Source of the DNA: Deferribacteres bacterium JdFR-76
GTDB taxonomy: Bacteria > Zhuqueibacterota > JdFR-76
Reading direction: 5' to 3'
DNA: 5,403 nucleotides
NCBI GenBank assembly: GCA_002011685.1
Contig: MTOL01000076.1
Span: 1 to 5,403, forward strand
Below are positions 1 to 5,403 of this stretch, in pieces. The first letter of the stretch is position 1. The number at the start of each line of letters is the position of its first letter. A program made the position numbers and the translations under genes. The notes under the pieces are model-generated. The model was given only the letters and a program-made list of their open reading frames with translations. It had not been told where the DNA came from and made no database searches.

Positions 1-787
1 TCTGCGCCACTCTTTGCCATCCCACAATCTCGTTGTGATTCATCTCCGGGAAAAGATTGTGATAGGCCAGAACTTTGCTGTTTTCGCTCAGCTGCCCTTT
101 CCACCGCATGGCCACCGGTTCAAGGGCTACGGAAGAATAAATTACCGGCAGTCGGTCCTTCAGATTTTCCGCAATCTTCCATGCTGGCGAGTTCTGTGTC
201 TGGCGCGGGTTGTTTTCCTCTGCAATGCTCAGCAGCAGCGAATAAAGCTCGTCCCAATCAACAAGCGAAGATTTTATCCAGCCCCAGTCCACAAATTTGA
301 CCAGCAACGGAACCAGCAAGTATCCCAGAGCCGTGCGCGGCGGCTGCCCACCGGGTATTTGAATGTAAGGATGCCCTTCCTTTCTGGCGCGCACCAGCAA
401 CTCGCCACCGCTTGTACAGACAACACATGGGCATCCCATAGAAATTGCCTTTTCGTACGCAGTTAATGTTTCTTCCGTATTGCCCGAATAGCTGGAAACC
501 ACAACCAGTGTATTGCGGTTTGCCCATCCAGGCAGCCAGTAATCCCGCACCACCAGGCAGGGATAGGTGCAGGAAGCGGTAAACAAACGCTGCAGAATAT
601 TGCCGCCAATGGCGGAGCCTCCCATTCCCGTAATCAGCACCTGGTGAATGGGGCCCTTTGGTTCGTCTACTTCCGCTTCCTTGCCAATTTCCACAGCCCG
701 CTGAACCTGCTCGGTAAAATTCAAAATCAGGTCCAGCATATTGGACTGATCGATCCGGGATATTTCGCTGAGAATCTGATTGCTCAT
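1..787 (-). CDS. Bifunctional phosphoglucose/phosphomannose isomerase (SIS superfamily), 3' end outside window
   Basis: The reading frame is open from ATG at 787 to the left edge (262 codons seen; the family is about 300-350 residues, so the C-terminal part is missing). The product should interconvert glucose-6-P or mannose-6-P with fructose-6-P in the cytoplasm. Visible SIS features are the sugar-phosphate loop GMGGSAIGG (residues 54-62), the phosphate-binding SSYSGNTEETL (98-108), and PPRTALGY (149-156), whose Arg151 matches the active-site Arg of archaeal PGI/PMI. SENSK carries Glu235, and His251 in MNHNE follows exactly 16 residues later, the same spacing as the catalytic Glu203/His219 pair of the Pyrobaculum aerophilum enzyme (recalled, not aligned by software). 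The start codon overlaps the EI stop as ATGA, with a Shine-Dalgarno AAAGGGGA about 8 nt upstream inside the EI gene. It is therefore translationally coupled to ptsI, which suggests it processes the PTS product. Family call is firm; bifunctionality is inferred from subgroup motifs. Confidence 0.93.
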   Translation of the reverse strand, partial: MSNQILSEISRIDQSNMLDLILNFTEQVQRAVEIGKEAEVDEPKGPIHQVLITGMGGSAIGGNILQRLFTASCTYPCLVVRDYWLPGWANRNTLVVVSSYSGNTEETLTAYEKAISMGCPCVVCTSGGELLVRARKEGHPYIQIPGGQPPRTALGYLLVPLLVKFVDWGWIKSSLVDWDELYSLLLSIAEENNPRQTQNSPAWKIAENLKDRLPVIYSSVALEPVAMRWKGQLSENSKVLAYHNLFPEMNHNEIVGWQRVAQ

Positions 788-2595
788 ACGGAATGTCCCC
801 TTTCGTTTTTATCATTCTGAAATTGTGGCAAAAGGACTTCGAGAATGTCGGGTACTTCTTTTTGCAGATAGGCCTGCAGCCGCGCCTCGATATCTTGAGC
901 GACGTCCTCTTCCAGAATTTCGTCCACAATGCGCTTCATGGAATTAAAGCGGAGCGAGCGGATCAGCTTCTTCACTTCCGGCAAAAGCACCGGCGTAACA
1001 GAAAGTTCATCCAGACCGATCCCCACAAGAAAAGGAATGATAAGCGGATCAGCCGCCATCTCGCCGCAAAGTCCCACCCAGCGGTTTGCTTTGTGTCCAA
1101 TTTCAACGATACGCTTGATGAGCTTTAGCACGGCAGGGTGGTAGTTGGTATAAAGATGGGCAATCCGCTCATTGCCGCGGTCTACGGCCAGCGTGTACTG
1201 AATCAGATCGTTGGTTCCGATGCTGAAAAACTGGACTTCGGCAGCCAGATGTTCCAGAATCATCACGGCGGCGGGAACTTCCACCATAACGCCAACTTCA
1301 ATATTGCGATCGTATGGCAGGCCTCTTTTGTCCAGATCTTCCATGGCCTGGTGCAGCAGCTCTTTGGCTTTGCGTACTTCCTCCACGCTGGAGATCATGG
1401 GAAACATGACCCGGACATTGCCGCGTTCGCTGGCACGCAAAATGGCCTTCAGCTGTGCCAGGAAAATATCGGGCATATCCAGCGAAATGCGGATGGACCG
1501 CCACCCCAGAAATGGATTTTCCTCGTCCAGCTTCATGTCCCCGATAACCAGACGGTCTCCCCCGAGATCGAAGGTCCGGATAATGACCGAATGCGGATAG
1601 ACGCGCTCTGCCACACGCTTGTATTCCTGGTACTGCTCCTCTTCATCTGGAAAATCACGCCGTGCCAGGTACATATACTCTGTTCGGAACAGCCCGATGC
1701 CCCTGGCCCCGTGGCGAATCGCCGATTCCACCTCTTGAGGCAGCTCAATATTGGCGCCCAGTTCCACTTTATGGCCATCCAGCGTTTGAGCTGGCAAGTC
1801 CTTCAGAGGAATCAGTGCCTGAAGGAAACGCTGATACTTTTCCTGAAGGTCCCGGTACCTGAGCAGGGTAGCTTTCCCGGGATGAAGAATAACCAGCCCC
1901 CGGTTGCCATCCACAATCAGGCGGTCGCCATCCTCCACCTGATCGGCAAAATCTTTCAGGCCCACAACGGCAGGTTTTCCCAGACCTCGGGCGAGAATGG
2001 CTACGTGGGATGTCTTCCCTCCAAAATCGATGGCAAATCCCAGCACGGCATTGCGATCCAGCATTATGGTTTGAGACGGTGTGAGCTGGTGGGCTACCAC
2101 AATGCGCATGCCCTGTTCCGGAGAAACCAGACAGGATTCTGCTCCCTGAAGCTTCCGGATTACGCGGCGTTTAACATCCAAGATATCCAGCCCCCGTTCG
2201 CGCAGATACTCGTCGTCGCTCCTCATCAGAGAATCATGAAAATCGCGCATAATGCGGAAGTAAACATACTCGGCGTTAAGGCGCTCTTCGCGGATTTTCC
2301 GGATGGTGTCATCAATGATAACCCGGTCGTCCAGAATCATGAGGTGAGCGTCAAACAGGCGGGCGTCTTCCTCACCGAGCCGGTATAGCACGCGCTTGCG
2401 GATCTCTTCCAGTTCTTTTCGGGTGGCGTTAATGGCATCCAGAAAACGGCTGACTTCTTCCTCCACCCGATCTGGCGGGATGCTCTTCTGCGTAATCTCC
2501 AGCTTTTCGCGGGATAGTACCACAGCCTGCCCGATCACAATCCCGGGAGACGCTGCAATCCCGCGAAAAACTCGCTCTTTCTTTCTCGCCGTCAT
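784..2595 (-). CDS. ptsI: PTS enzyme I (phosphoenolpyruvate-protein phosphotransferase)
   Basis: Cytoplasmic first enzyme of the PTS: it autophosphorylates from PEP and passes phosphate to HPr. The 603-residue product has the N-terminal HPr-binding region, the swivelling phosphohistidine domain with GGKTSHVAILAR (active His197), and the C-terminal PEP-binding TIM barrel. In the barrel, GLFRTEY (Arg304), TFDLGGDR, VEVPAA, the signature FFSIGTNDLIQYT, and catalytic Cys510 in GLCGEMA are all visible. No key residue is missing. I chose ATG at 2595 because GAAGAAGA lies about 8 nt upstream, at the end of the HPr gene, giving a 4-nt gap; an in-frame ATG at 2625 lies inside HPr and lacks a clear ribosome site. 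Compared with E. coli EI (575 residues, 73 after its Cys502), this protein has 93 residues after the Cys, so about 20 extra C-terminal residues, plus a slightly longer N-terminus. The stop overlaps the start of the isomerase gene. Confidence 0.97.
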   Translation of the reverse strand: MTARKKERVFRGIAASPGIVIGQAVVLSREKLEITQKSIPPDRVEEEVSRFLDAINATRKELEEIRKRVLYRLGEEDARLFDAHLMILDDRVIIDDTIRKIREERLNAEYVYFRIMRDFHDSLMRSDDEYLRERGLDILDVKRRVIRKLQGAESCLVSPEQGMRIVVAHQLTPSQTIMLDRNAVLGFAIDFGGKTSHVAILARGLGKPAVVGLKDFADQVEDGDRLIVDGNRGLVILHPGKATLLRYRDLQEKYQRFLQALIPLKDLPAQTLDGHKVELGANIELPQEVESAIRHGARGIGLFRTEYMYLARRDFPDEEEQYQEYKRVAERVYPHSVIIRTFDLGGDRLVIGDMKLDEENPFLGWRSIRISLDMPDIFLAQLKAILRASERGNVRVMFPMISSVEEVRKAKELLHQAMEDLDKRGLPYDRNIEVGVMVEVPAAVMILEHLAAEVQFFSIGTNDLIQYTLAVDRGNERIAHLYTNYHPAVLKLIKRIVEIGHKANRWVGLCGEMAADPLIIPFLVGIGLDELSVTPVLLPEVKKLIRSLRFNSMKRIVDEILEEDVAQDIEARLQAYLQKEVPDILEVLLPQFQNDKNERGHSV

Positions 2596-2599
2596 TGCT

Positions 2600-2866
2600 C
2601 TAATCTTCTTCGAACTTATTTTCAAACAGCTCAGCCAGCTTATTCACCGCTGCTTTTTCATCCTCTCCTTCTGCACGAATTACAATTTTACTTCCCGGTT
2701 CAGCCGCCAGCGACATCACACTCATGATGGACTTCCCGTTTACGGTTTGCCCATCCTTGATGAGATAGATGTTGGATTTAAACTTGGCAGCCGTGCGGAC
2801 AAGCAGCGCTGCCGGCCGCGCGTGGATTCCGAGTTTGTTTTTTACCGTAACCGTTTTTTCTACCAT
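2600..2866 (-). CDS. ptsH: HPr, phosphocarrier protein of the PTS
   Basis: Small cytoplasmic phosphocarrier that takes phosphate from EI and hands it to EIIA. The 88-residue length is typical. The active-site motif KLGIHARPA places the phosphorylated His exactly at residue 15, with Arg17 beside it. The regulatory helix GKSIMSVMSLA places Ser exactly at 46, the residue modified by HPr kinase/phosphorylase in species that have that enzyme. The start at 2866 is preferred: AAGGGAAG lies about 8 nt upstream, and the ATG gives the standard MVEKTVTVKNK beginning. An in-frame ATG at 2929 would add 21 residues inside the EIID gene and is unlikely. The gene sits 14 nt after EIID and 4 nt before EI. With one HPr beside EI and both PTS membrane subunits, this is probably the general sugar HPr rather than a nitrogen-PTS paralogue, though other copies elsewhere cannot be excluded. 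Confidence 0.97.
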   Translation of the reverse strand: MVEKTVTVKNKLGIHARPAALLVRTAAKFKSNIYLIKDGQTVNGKSIMSVMSLAAEPGSKIVIRAEGEDEKAAVNKLAELFENKFEED

Positions 2867-2880
2867 GGGCTTTCTTCCCT

Positions 2881-3636
2881 TCACATCCTCCCAATTCCCA
2901 CCAGGGCGGTGATTAATAGGCCAATACACAATAATATCGGTAAAAGCACAGGCTTTCGTAATCGAATGAAAATAAAGGAAATCGCCATAGTGAATGCAAA
3001 CAAAACTGGGCCCAGGAAATCGCCGCGTTTTACTCCGGCCATTTCATAAAAACCGATCAGCATGCCGCAGGCGACGGCGCCCACTTTTCCGATCGCCTGA
3101 ATATATTTTTCATACTTCCGTTTGGAAAGCTCGCGTACAATGTCAAATCCCAGCTGGTATCCCCGCACAACCCCGTAATAGCGCAGGTACAAATGGGCAA
3201 TATTGTAGGCTACCAGCATAAAAACCGGACCCCAAATGCCAAAAAGAAAGGTAAGGTAAATGGCAATCATGGCAATAAGCGGCCGGAAATTCCCCCAGAA
3301 GAGGCGGTCACCGATGGCGCCAAGCGGGCCACAAAGACGATTTTTCAGTACAGAAATCGGCCGGGCGGAAGGCCATTTTTCCGTTTTATGCTGTTCCTCC
3401 AGCCGGGCCACTGCTCCAAGAGCAAACGAGGCAAAATAAGGATGGGCGTTAAAAAATTCCAGGTGCCGCTGGAGGAAAGCCCGGCGCTCCGCCTCGCCAA
3501 GCCGCAGGGTTTTGATTAGCGGCAAAAGGCAGTAGCAGAACCCCAGGTTCAACATCCGCTGGTAATTCCAGGATCCTTGAATATAAAAACTGCGCCAGAA
3601 AAGCCGCCGCAAAACTTTTCGGGTAATCAATCGCAT
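2881..3636 (-). CDS. PTS system mannose/fructose/sorbose-family EIID membrane subunit
   Basis: Inner-membrane partner of EIIC; together they form the sugar translocator of the mannose-type PTS. The 251-residue product shows the EIID N-terminal signature LFWRSFYIQGSWNYQRM (residues 12-28), then a soluble amphipathic stretch (about 45-100), then the conserved GPLGAIGDRLFW (103-114). Hydrophobic segments follow at about 118-147, 185-199, 207-225 and 228-248. It is shorter than E. coli ManZ (about 280 residues). The start is ATG at 3636, three bases after the EIIC stop. The ribosome site is weak (GGGA about 12 nt upstream), so translation likely depends on ribosomes finishing EIIC. Another ATG at 3640 overlaps the EIIC stop as TGATG, but it is out of frame. 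Family assignment is strong. Substrate cannot be read from sequence; glucose or mannose is suggested only by the isomerase at the end of the operon. Confidence 0.94.
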   Translation of the reverse strand: MRLITRKVLRRLFWRSFYIQGSWNYQRMLNLGFCYCLLPLIKTLRLGEAERRAFLQRHLEFFNAHPYFASFALGAVARLEEQHKTEKWPSARPISVLKNRLCGPLGAIGDRLFWGNFRPLIAMIAIYLTFLFGIWGPVFMLVAYNIAHLYLRYYGVVRGYQLGFDIVRELSKRKYEKYIQAIGKVGAVACGMLIGFYEMAGVKRGDFLGPVLFAFTMAISFIFIRLRKPVLLPILLCIGLLITALVGIGRM

Positions 3637-3639
3637 GCA

Positions 3640-4332
3640 TCAGTTCCCAAATATGGCTGTTCCAAGCCCCAAAAGAAGCCCTGCTGCCAGATATCCCAGC
3701 CGCCGCCGGTTAATGAAATAGTTGATCATGACTGCCATTCCCACTCCCAGTAAAACGGCCTGAAGGTAATGCACTGGAAAATCGGGCAGCCTCTGCATAA
3801 ATGGCAGCAGCCTTCGGAAGAGCCACACGCCCAGGACGTAAAAAATCGTTGCCCATACAGCTCCGTGAAAATAGGTATGAACCACACCCAGCACGTGCAT
3901 GGTCCCTACTTTGCTGGCTTCCCCTTGCTGGGCATAGCGGTCCGCGCGCTCCACAAGGTAAAGATTGTTCCGCCGCATAAAAACCACCGTCAGGCCAAAT
4001 AGGTAGGAAGCGATCACCGCATAAAGGGCTCCCATAAGAAAAAGCCAGGCATGAAACGTTACAGCTTGTGGCAACACAGTTAGCACGACCATCAATCCTG
4101 TAAAAGAACCCAGATTCCCCTCCGGAAATCGGGCTCCGCCAATGGGAAGATCATAAAACCATACAAGCTCAAACAGAATGCCAAAAAACAGACCCCATTC
4201 CAGCTGGCCATAAAGCAATCCCACCACGGTACAGGAGATAAGCGGGTGGGAAAACAGGACCTGCCAGGCCGCTGTCGTATCCAGCCCGACAAATCCTCCC
4301 AGCACAAATGTTACAAGAAGATGTTTGATCAT
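3640..4332 (-). CDS. PTS system mannose/fructose/sorbose-family EIIC membrane subunit
   Basis: Sugar-channel subunit of a mannose-type PTS, acting in the inner membrane with EIID. The 230-residue product is very hydrophobic, with likely membrane segments near residues 3-20, 31-58, 74-118, 156-173, 188-206 and 211-228. The family core is clear: GLD at 16-18, then FELVWFYDLPIGGARFPEG at 54-72, whose Glu55 and Pro-x-Gly-Gly correspond to the conserved sugar-site region of ManY-like proteins, followed by NLGS. It is compact next to E. coli ManY (266 residues), mostly at the C-terminus. The ATG at 4332 is the only sensible start: an in-frame TAG lies 11 codons upstream with no other start codon between. 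No Shine-Dalgarno precedes this ATG. Instead it overlaps the stop of a leader ORF that has a strong ribosome site. No EIIA or EIIB gene lies beside it, which is unusual for this family. Confidence 0.93.
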   Translation of the reverse strand: MIKHLLVTFVLGGFVGLDTTAAWQVLFSHPLISCTVVGLLYGQLEWGLFFGILFELVWFYDLPIGGARFPEGNLGSFTGLMVVLTVLPQAVTFHAWLFLMGALYAVIASYLFGLTVVFMRRNNLYLVERADRYAQQGEASKVGTMHVLGVVHTYFHGAVWATIFYVLGVWLFRRLLPFMQRLPDFPVHYLQAVLLGVGMAVMINYFINRRRLGYLAAGLLLGLGTAIFGN

Positions 4333-4409
4333 CGGCGATGAGAAATTGTAAGGGCTGCGTATGCTAAATTGGCACGGACGGCCGTTGCATTTCGGCGCGG
4401 TCGATTCAA
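4329..4409 (-). CDS. Putative leader ORF (26 codons, TTG start) coupled to EIIC
   Basis: A short frame starts with TTG at 4409, five bases after AAGGAG within the strongest Shine-Dalgarno match in the intergenic region, and runs 26 codons to a TGA that overlaps the EIIC start codon as ATGA. The peptide (MNRPRRNATAVRANLAYAAL then TISHRR, TTG read as Met) is basic, with no motif I recognise. EIIC itself has no ribosome site, so translating this ORF would deliver ribosomes to the EIIC start. The same frame reaches back to an ATG at 4457 (42 codons), but that codon overlaps the predicted -10 box and would probably be upstream of the transcript start. This is either a real coupling peptide or chance; position, ribosome site and stop/start overlap are seen, function is inferred. 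A frameshifted N-terminus of EIIC is unlikely, because EIIC already starts at the usual family position. Confidence 0.45.
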   Translation of the reverse strand: MNRPRRNATAVRANLAYAALTISHRR

Positions 4410-4411
4410 AT

Positions 4412-4420
4412 CCTCTCCTT
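4412..4420 (-). promoter_or_regulatory. Strong Shine-Dalgarno site ahead of the leader ORF
   Basis: On the minus strand the sequence AAGGAGAGG is close to the ideal anti-16S complement. It lies about 80 nt upstream of the EIIC ATG, too far to serve it directly, but five bases before a TTG codon. It is the only good ribosome site between the promoter and EIIC, which is why I place the first translation start of the operon here. The hexamer ATCGAC occurs on both sides of it (on the minus strand, in GGATCGACT and GAATCGACC). Confidence 0.55.
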
Positions 4421-4452
4421 TAGTCGATCCTGTGTTCCCCTGTGGAATTGAG

Positions 4453-4486
4453 ATCATATTTTAGCAAATCCCTGTACCAAATTCAA
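4453..4486 (-). promoter_or_regulatory. Predicted sigma70-type promoter of the PTS operon
   Basis: On the minus strand, TTGAAT (4486-4481, 4 of 6 to consensus -35) is followed after exactly 17 bases by TAAAAT (4463-4458, 5 of 6 to consensus -10). An overlapping alternative is TTGGTA, 16 bases, then TATGAT (4458-4453). Either would start transcription near 4445-4452, giving a leader of about 35-45 nt before the leader-ORF start. It sits just after a terminator-like hairpin and before the first PTS gene, where an operon promoter would be expected. No operator could be identified with confidence. Confidence 0.55.
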
Positions 4487-4491
4487 TAGAA

Positions 4492-4518
4492 ATCCCGGTT
4501 TAGGAAAAAGAACGGGAT
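4492..4518 (-). terminator. Weak intrinsic terminator-like hairpin after the polyprenyl synthase gene
   Basis: On the minus strand ATCCCG (4518-4513) pairs with CGGGAT (4497-4492); two further T-A pairs are possible across a bulged C. The loop is about 15 nt and pyrimidine-rich, and a broken T-stretch (TTTCTATT) follows. The hairpin is 43 nt after the synthase stop and 6 nt before the -35 box. The stem is short and the T-stretch imperfect, so termination would be partial at best and read-through into the PTS operon is possible. A smaller stem, AAGCG/TGCTT at 4541-4528 followed by TCTT, lies nearer the stop codon. Confidence 0.35.
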
Positions 4519-4560
4519 GTCTTAAGAAAGCATTGACGCTTGTATCCGTATCCGGCGTGG

Positions 4561-5403
4561 TTAATGTTTGCGGTGAAGTATCAGATCCAGGAAGGCGATC
4601 AGATCGTCCTGAACAATTGTGGATACAGCCTGCAGGGATTCCCTGGCCTTGCGGAGGTGTTCTTGTACCAGCTCTTCTGCCCTTGCAAGGGTGCCGGCCC
4701 GTTCATAGATTTCCTTGACCCTGTAGACATCTTCCAGGGTAACCGGATCTTTGTTGAGGATGGCAATCAGCGCAGAACGGTCCTCTTCGCTGGCGTTTTT
4801 CAGGGCATGAATGAGCAGCAGCGTTTTCTTTTTTTGAAGGACGTCACTCCCCCAGGTTTTACCCAATTTTTTTTCATCCGCAGCGATATCCAGAAGATCA
4901 TCTTGAATCTGAAAAGCCATGCCCAGGTGAATGCCGAATTGCCGGATAGCCTGCACTTCCGCTTCCCCCCCACCGCCCAGAATGGCACCCAGTTCTCCGC
5001 AAAGGGCCAGAAGGGCAGCTGTCTTTTTGCGAATCATTTCGAAATATTCTTCCACGGCCACAGAAGGACGGGTCTCAAACTCCTTGTCCAGCGCCTGGCC
5101 TTCGCAAATTTCCAGAAGCGCGTTGGAAAAGAGCCTCCCCAGCTGAGAGGCTTTGGACGGCCGCGACCGTAGCAGGGCCTCATACGACAGCGCTACCAGT
5201 CCGTCTCCCGAGAGGATGGCCACACTGACGTCCCATTTTTTGTGCACTGTTGGCCGTCCCCGGCGGGTATCGTCGTGATCCATTACATCGTCGTGGATCA
5301 GTGTGAACGTGTGCAGGAGTTCCACCGCAACAGCAGCATCCAGCGCCTCGTGATAATCGCCACCCACCGCTTCAGTTGCCAGCAGAACCAGCAGCGGACG
5401 GAT
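4561..5403 (-). CDS. Polyprenyl (farnesyl/geranylgeranyl-type) diphosphate synthase, 5' end outside window
   Basis: Trans-type isoprenyl diphosphate synthase that condenses isopentenyl diphosphate with allylic diphosphates in the cytoplasm, supplying precursors for quinones, carotenoids or lipid carriers. The frame is open from the right edge to TAA at 4561 (280 residues seen; the family is about 300-340, so some 30-60 N-terminal residues are missing). A GTG at 5367 is internal, because the conserved IRPLLVLLATEAV precedes and spans it. The first Asp-rich motif is LIHDDVMDHDDTRRGRPTVH (visible residues 35-54), of DDxxD type without the two-residue insert of E. coli IspA. The second is FQIQDDLLD, followed by GK. 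Phe33, five residues before the first Asp of the first motif, is bulky and favours a short product (C15-C20) by the known chain-length rule; this is inference. It precedes the PTS operon on the same strand with a 228-nt gap and no clear functional link. Confidence 0.93.
   Translation of the reverse strand: MRPLLVLLATEAVGGDYHEALDAAVAVELLHTFTLIHDDVMDHDDTRRGRPTVHKKWDVSVAILSGDGLVALSYEALLRSRPSKASQLGRLFSNALLEICEGQALDKEFETRPSVAVEEYFEMIRKKTAALLALCGELGAILGGGGEAEVQAIRQFGIHLGMAFQIQDDLLDIAADEKKLGKTWGSDVLQKKKTLLLIHALKNASEEDRSALIAILNKDPVTLEDVYRVKEIYERAGTLARAEELVQEHLRKARESLQAVSTIVQDDLIAFLDLILHRKH

Noticed and set aside
14..466. A 150-codon plus-strand frame near the left edge
   Set aside because: Antisense to the conserved isomerase gene, with no recognisable domain and no good ribosome site.
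258..929. A 223-codon minus-strand frame spanning the EI/isomerase junction
   Set aside because: It runs out of frame through the end of EI and most of the PGI/PMI gene; the true frame there shows continuous SIS-family motifs.
1138..2388. A 416-codon open frame on the plus strand opposite enzyme I
   Set aside because: It is fully antisense to a gene with every EI motif intact. Its predicted protein is rich in His, Gln and Asn with no domain I recognise, as expected for a shadow of a biased coding strand.
2596..2625. Longer EI start at 2625
   Set aside because: It overlaps HPr by 26 nt and lacks a clear ribosome site; the ATG at 2595 has GAAGAAGA at a suitable distance.
2867..2929. Longer HPr start at 2929
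   Set aside because: It would add 21 residues overlapping EIID and shift His and Ser from the standard positions 15 and 46.
3449..3640. A 63-codon minus-strand frame starting at the TGATG of the EIIC stop
   Set aside because: It has the tighter stop/start overlap, but its protein is meaningless, while the frame starting four bases later at 3636 encodes clear EIID. It could at most act as a decoy start.
4520..4527. Perfect 8-bp palindrome TCTTAAGA and nearby ACGGCCGT (4378-4385) as operators
   Set aside because: Both are too short to tell from chance and match no regulator site I can name.
4540..5172. A 210-codon plus-strand frame opposite the polyprenyl synthase
   Set aside because: Antisense to a gene with both Asp-rich motifs; no family features of its own.
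1..5403. tRNA, rRNA, CRISPR arrays, insertion sequences, long repeats, riboswitches
   Set aside because: I saw no repeat arrays, terminal inverted repeats, transposase or structured RNA signatures; almost all of the window is ordinary coding sequence.

Overview
The window carries a compact, minus-strand sugar phosphotransferase (PTS) operon between two genes cut by the window edges. All six recognisable protein genes lie on the minus strand, so transcription runs from high to low coordinates. Base composition is moderate, roughly half G+C by eye. The gene mix fits a bacterium, probably a Gram-negative lineage of the FCB or former deltaproteobacterial kind: mannose-family EIIC and EIID, a stand-alone HPr with Ser46, EI, and a bifunctional phosphoglucose/phosphomannose isomerase of the SIS superfamily. 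Assignment to a phylum is a guess; nothing here fixes it.

Layout in order of transcription. (1) 5403-4561: a trans-type polyprenyl diphosphate synthase, missing its N-terminus at the right edge. (2) 4560-4333: an intergenic region with a weak terminator-like hairpin (4492-4518), a good sigma70-type promoter (4453-4486), a strong Shine-Dalgarno sequence (4412-4420), and a leader ORF (4329-4409, TTG start) whose stop overlaps the EIIC start codon. (3) 4332-3640: PTS EIIC. (4) 3636-2881: PTS EIID. (5) 2866-2600: HPr. (6) 2595-784: enzyme I. (7) 787 to the left edge: bifunctional PGI/PMI, missing its C-terminus. The junctions within the operon are 3 nt, 14 nt, 4 nt and a 4-nt ATGA overlap, so genes 3-7 are almost certainly one transcript with translational coupling.

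How the genes fit together. EI takes phosphate from PEP and passes it to His15 of HPr. HPr would pass it to an EIIA/EIIB pair of the mannose family, which phosphorylates the sugar moving through the EIIC-EIID membrane channel. The isomerase at the end of the operon would turn the expected products, glucose-6-P or mannose-6-P, into fructose-6-P for glycolysis. The window thus encodes the general PTS proteins, the membrane parts and the first metabolic step. It has no EIIA or EIIB, although both are needed for transport.

The features most worth a second look are the missing EIIAB, the coupling of PGI/PMI to EI, and the leader ORF that seems to control EIIC translation. The known families explain the coding content. 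I see no tRNA, rRNA, CRISPR array, insertion sequence or wholly unknown protein, and no clear sign of a new system beyond this unusual operon arrangement.
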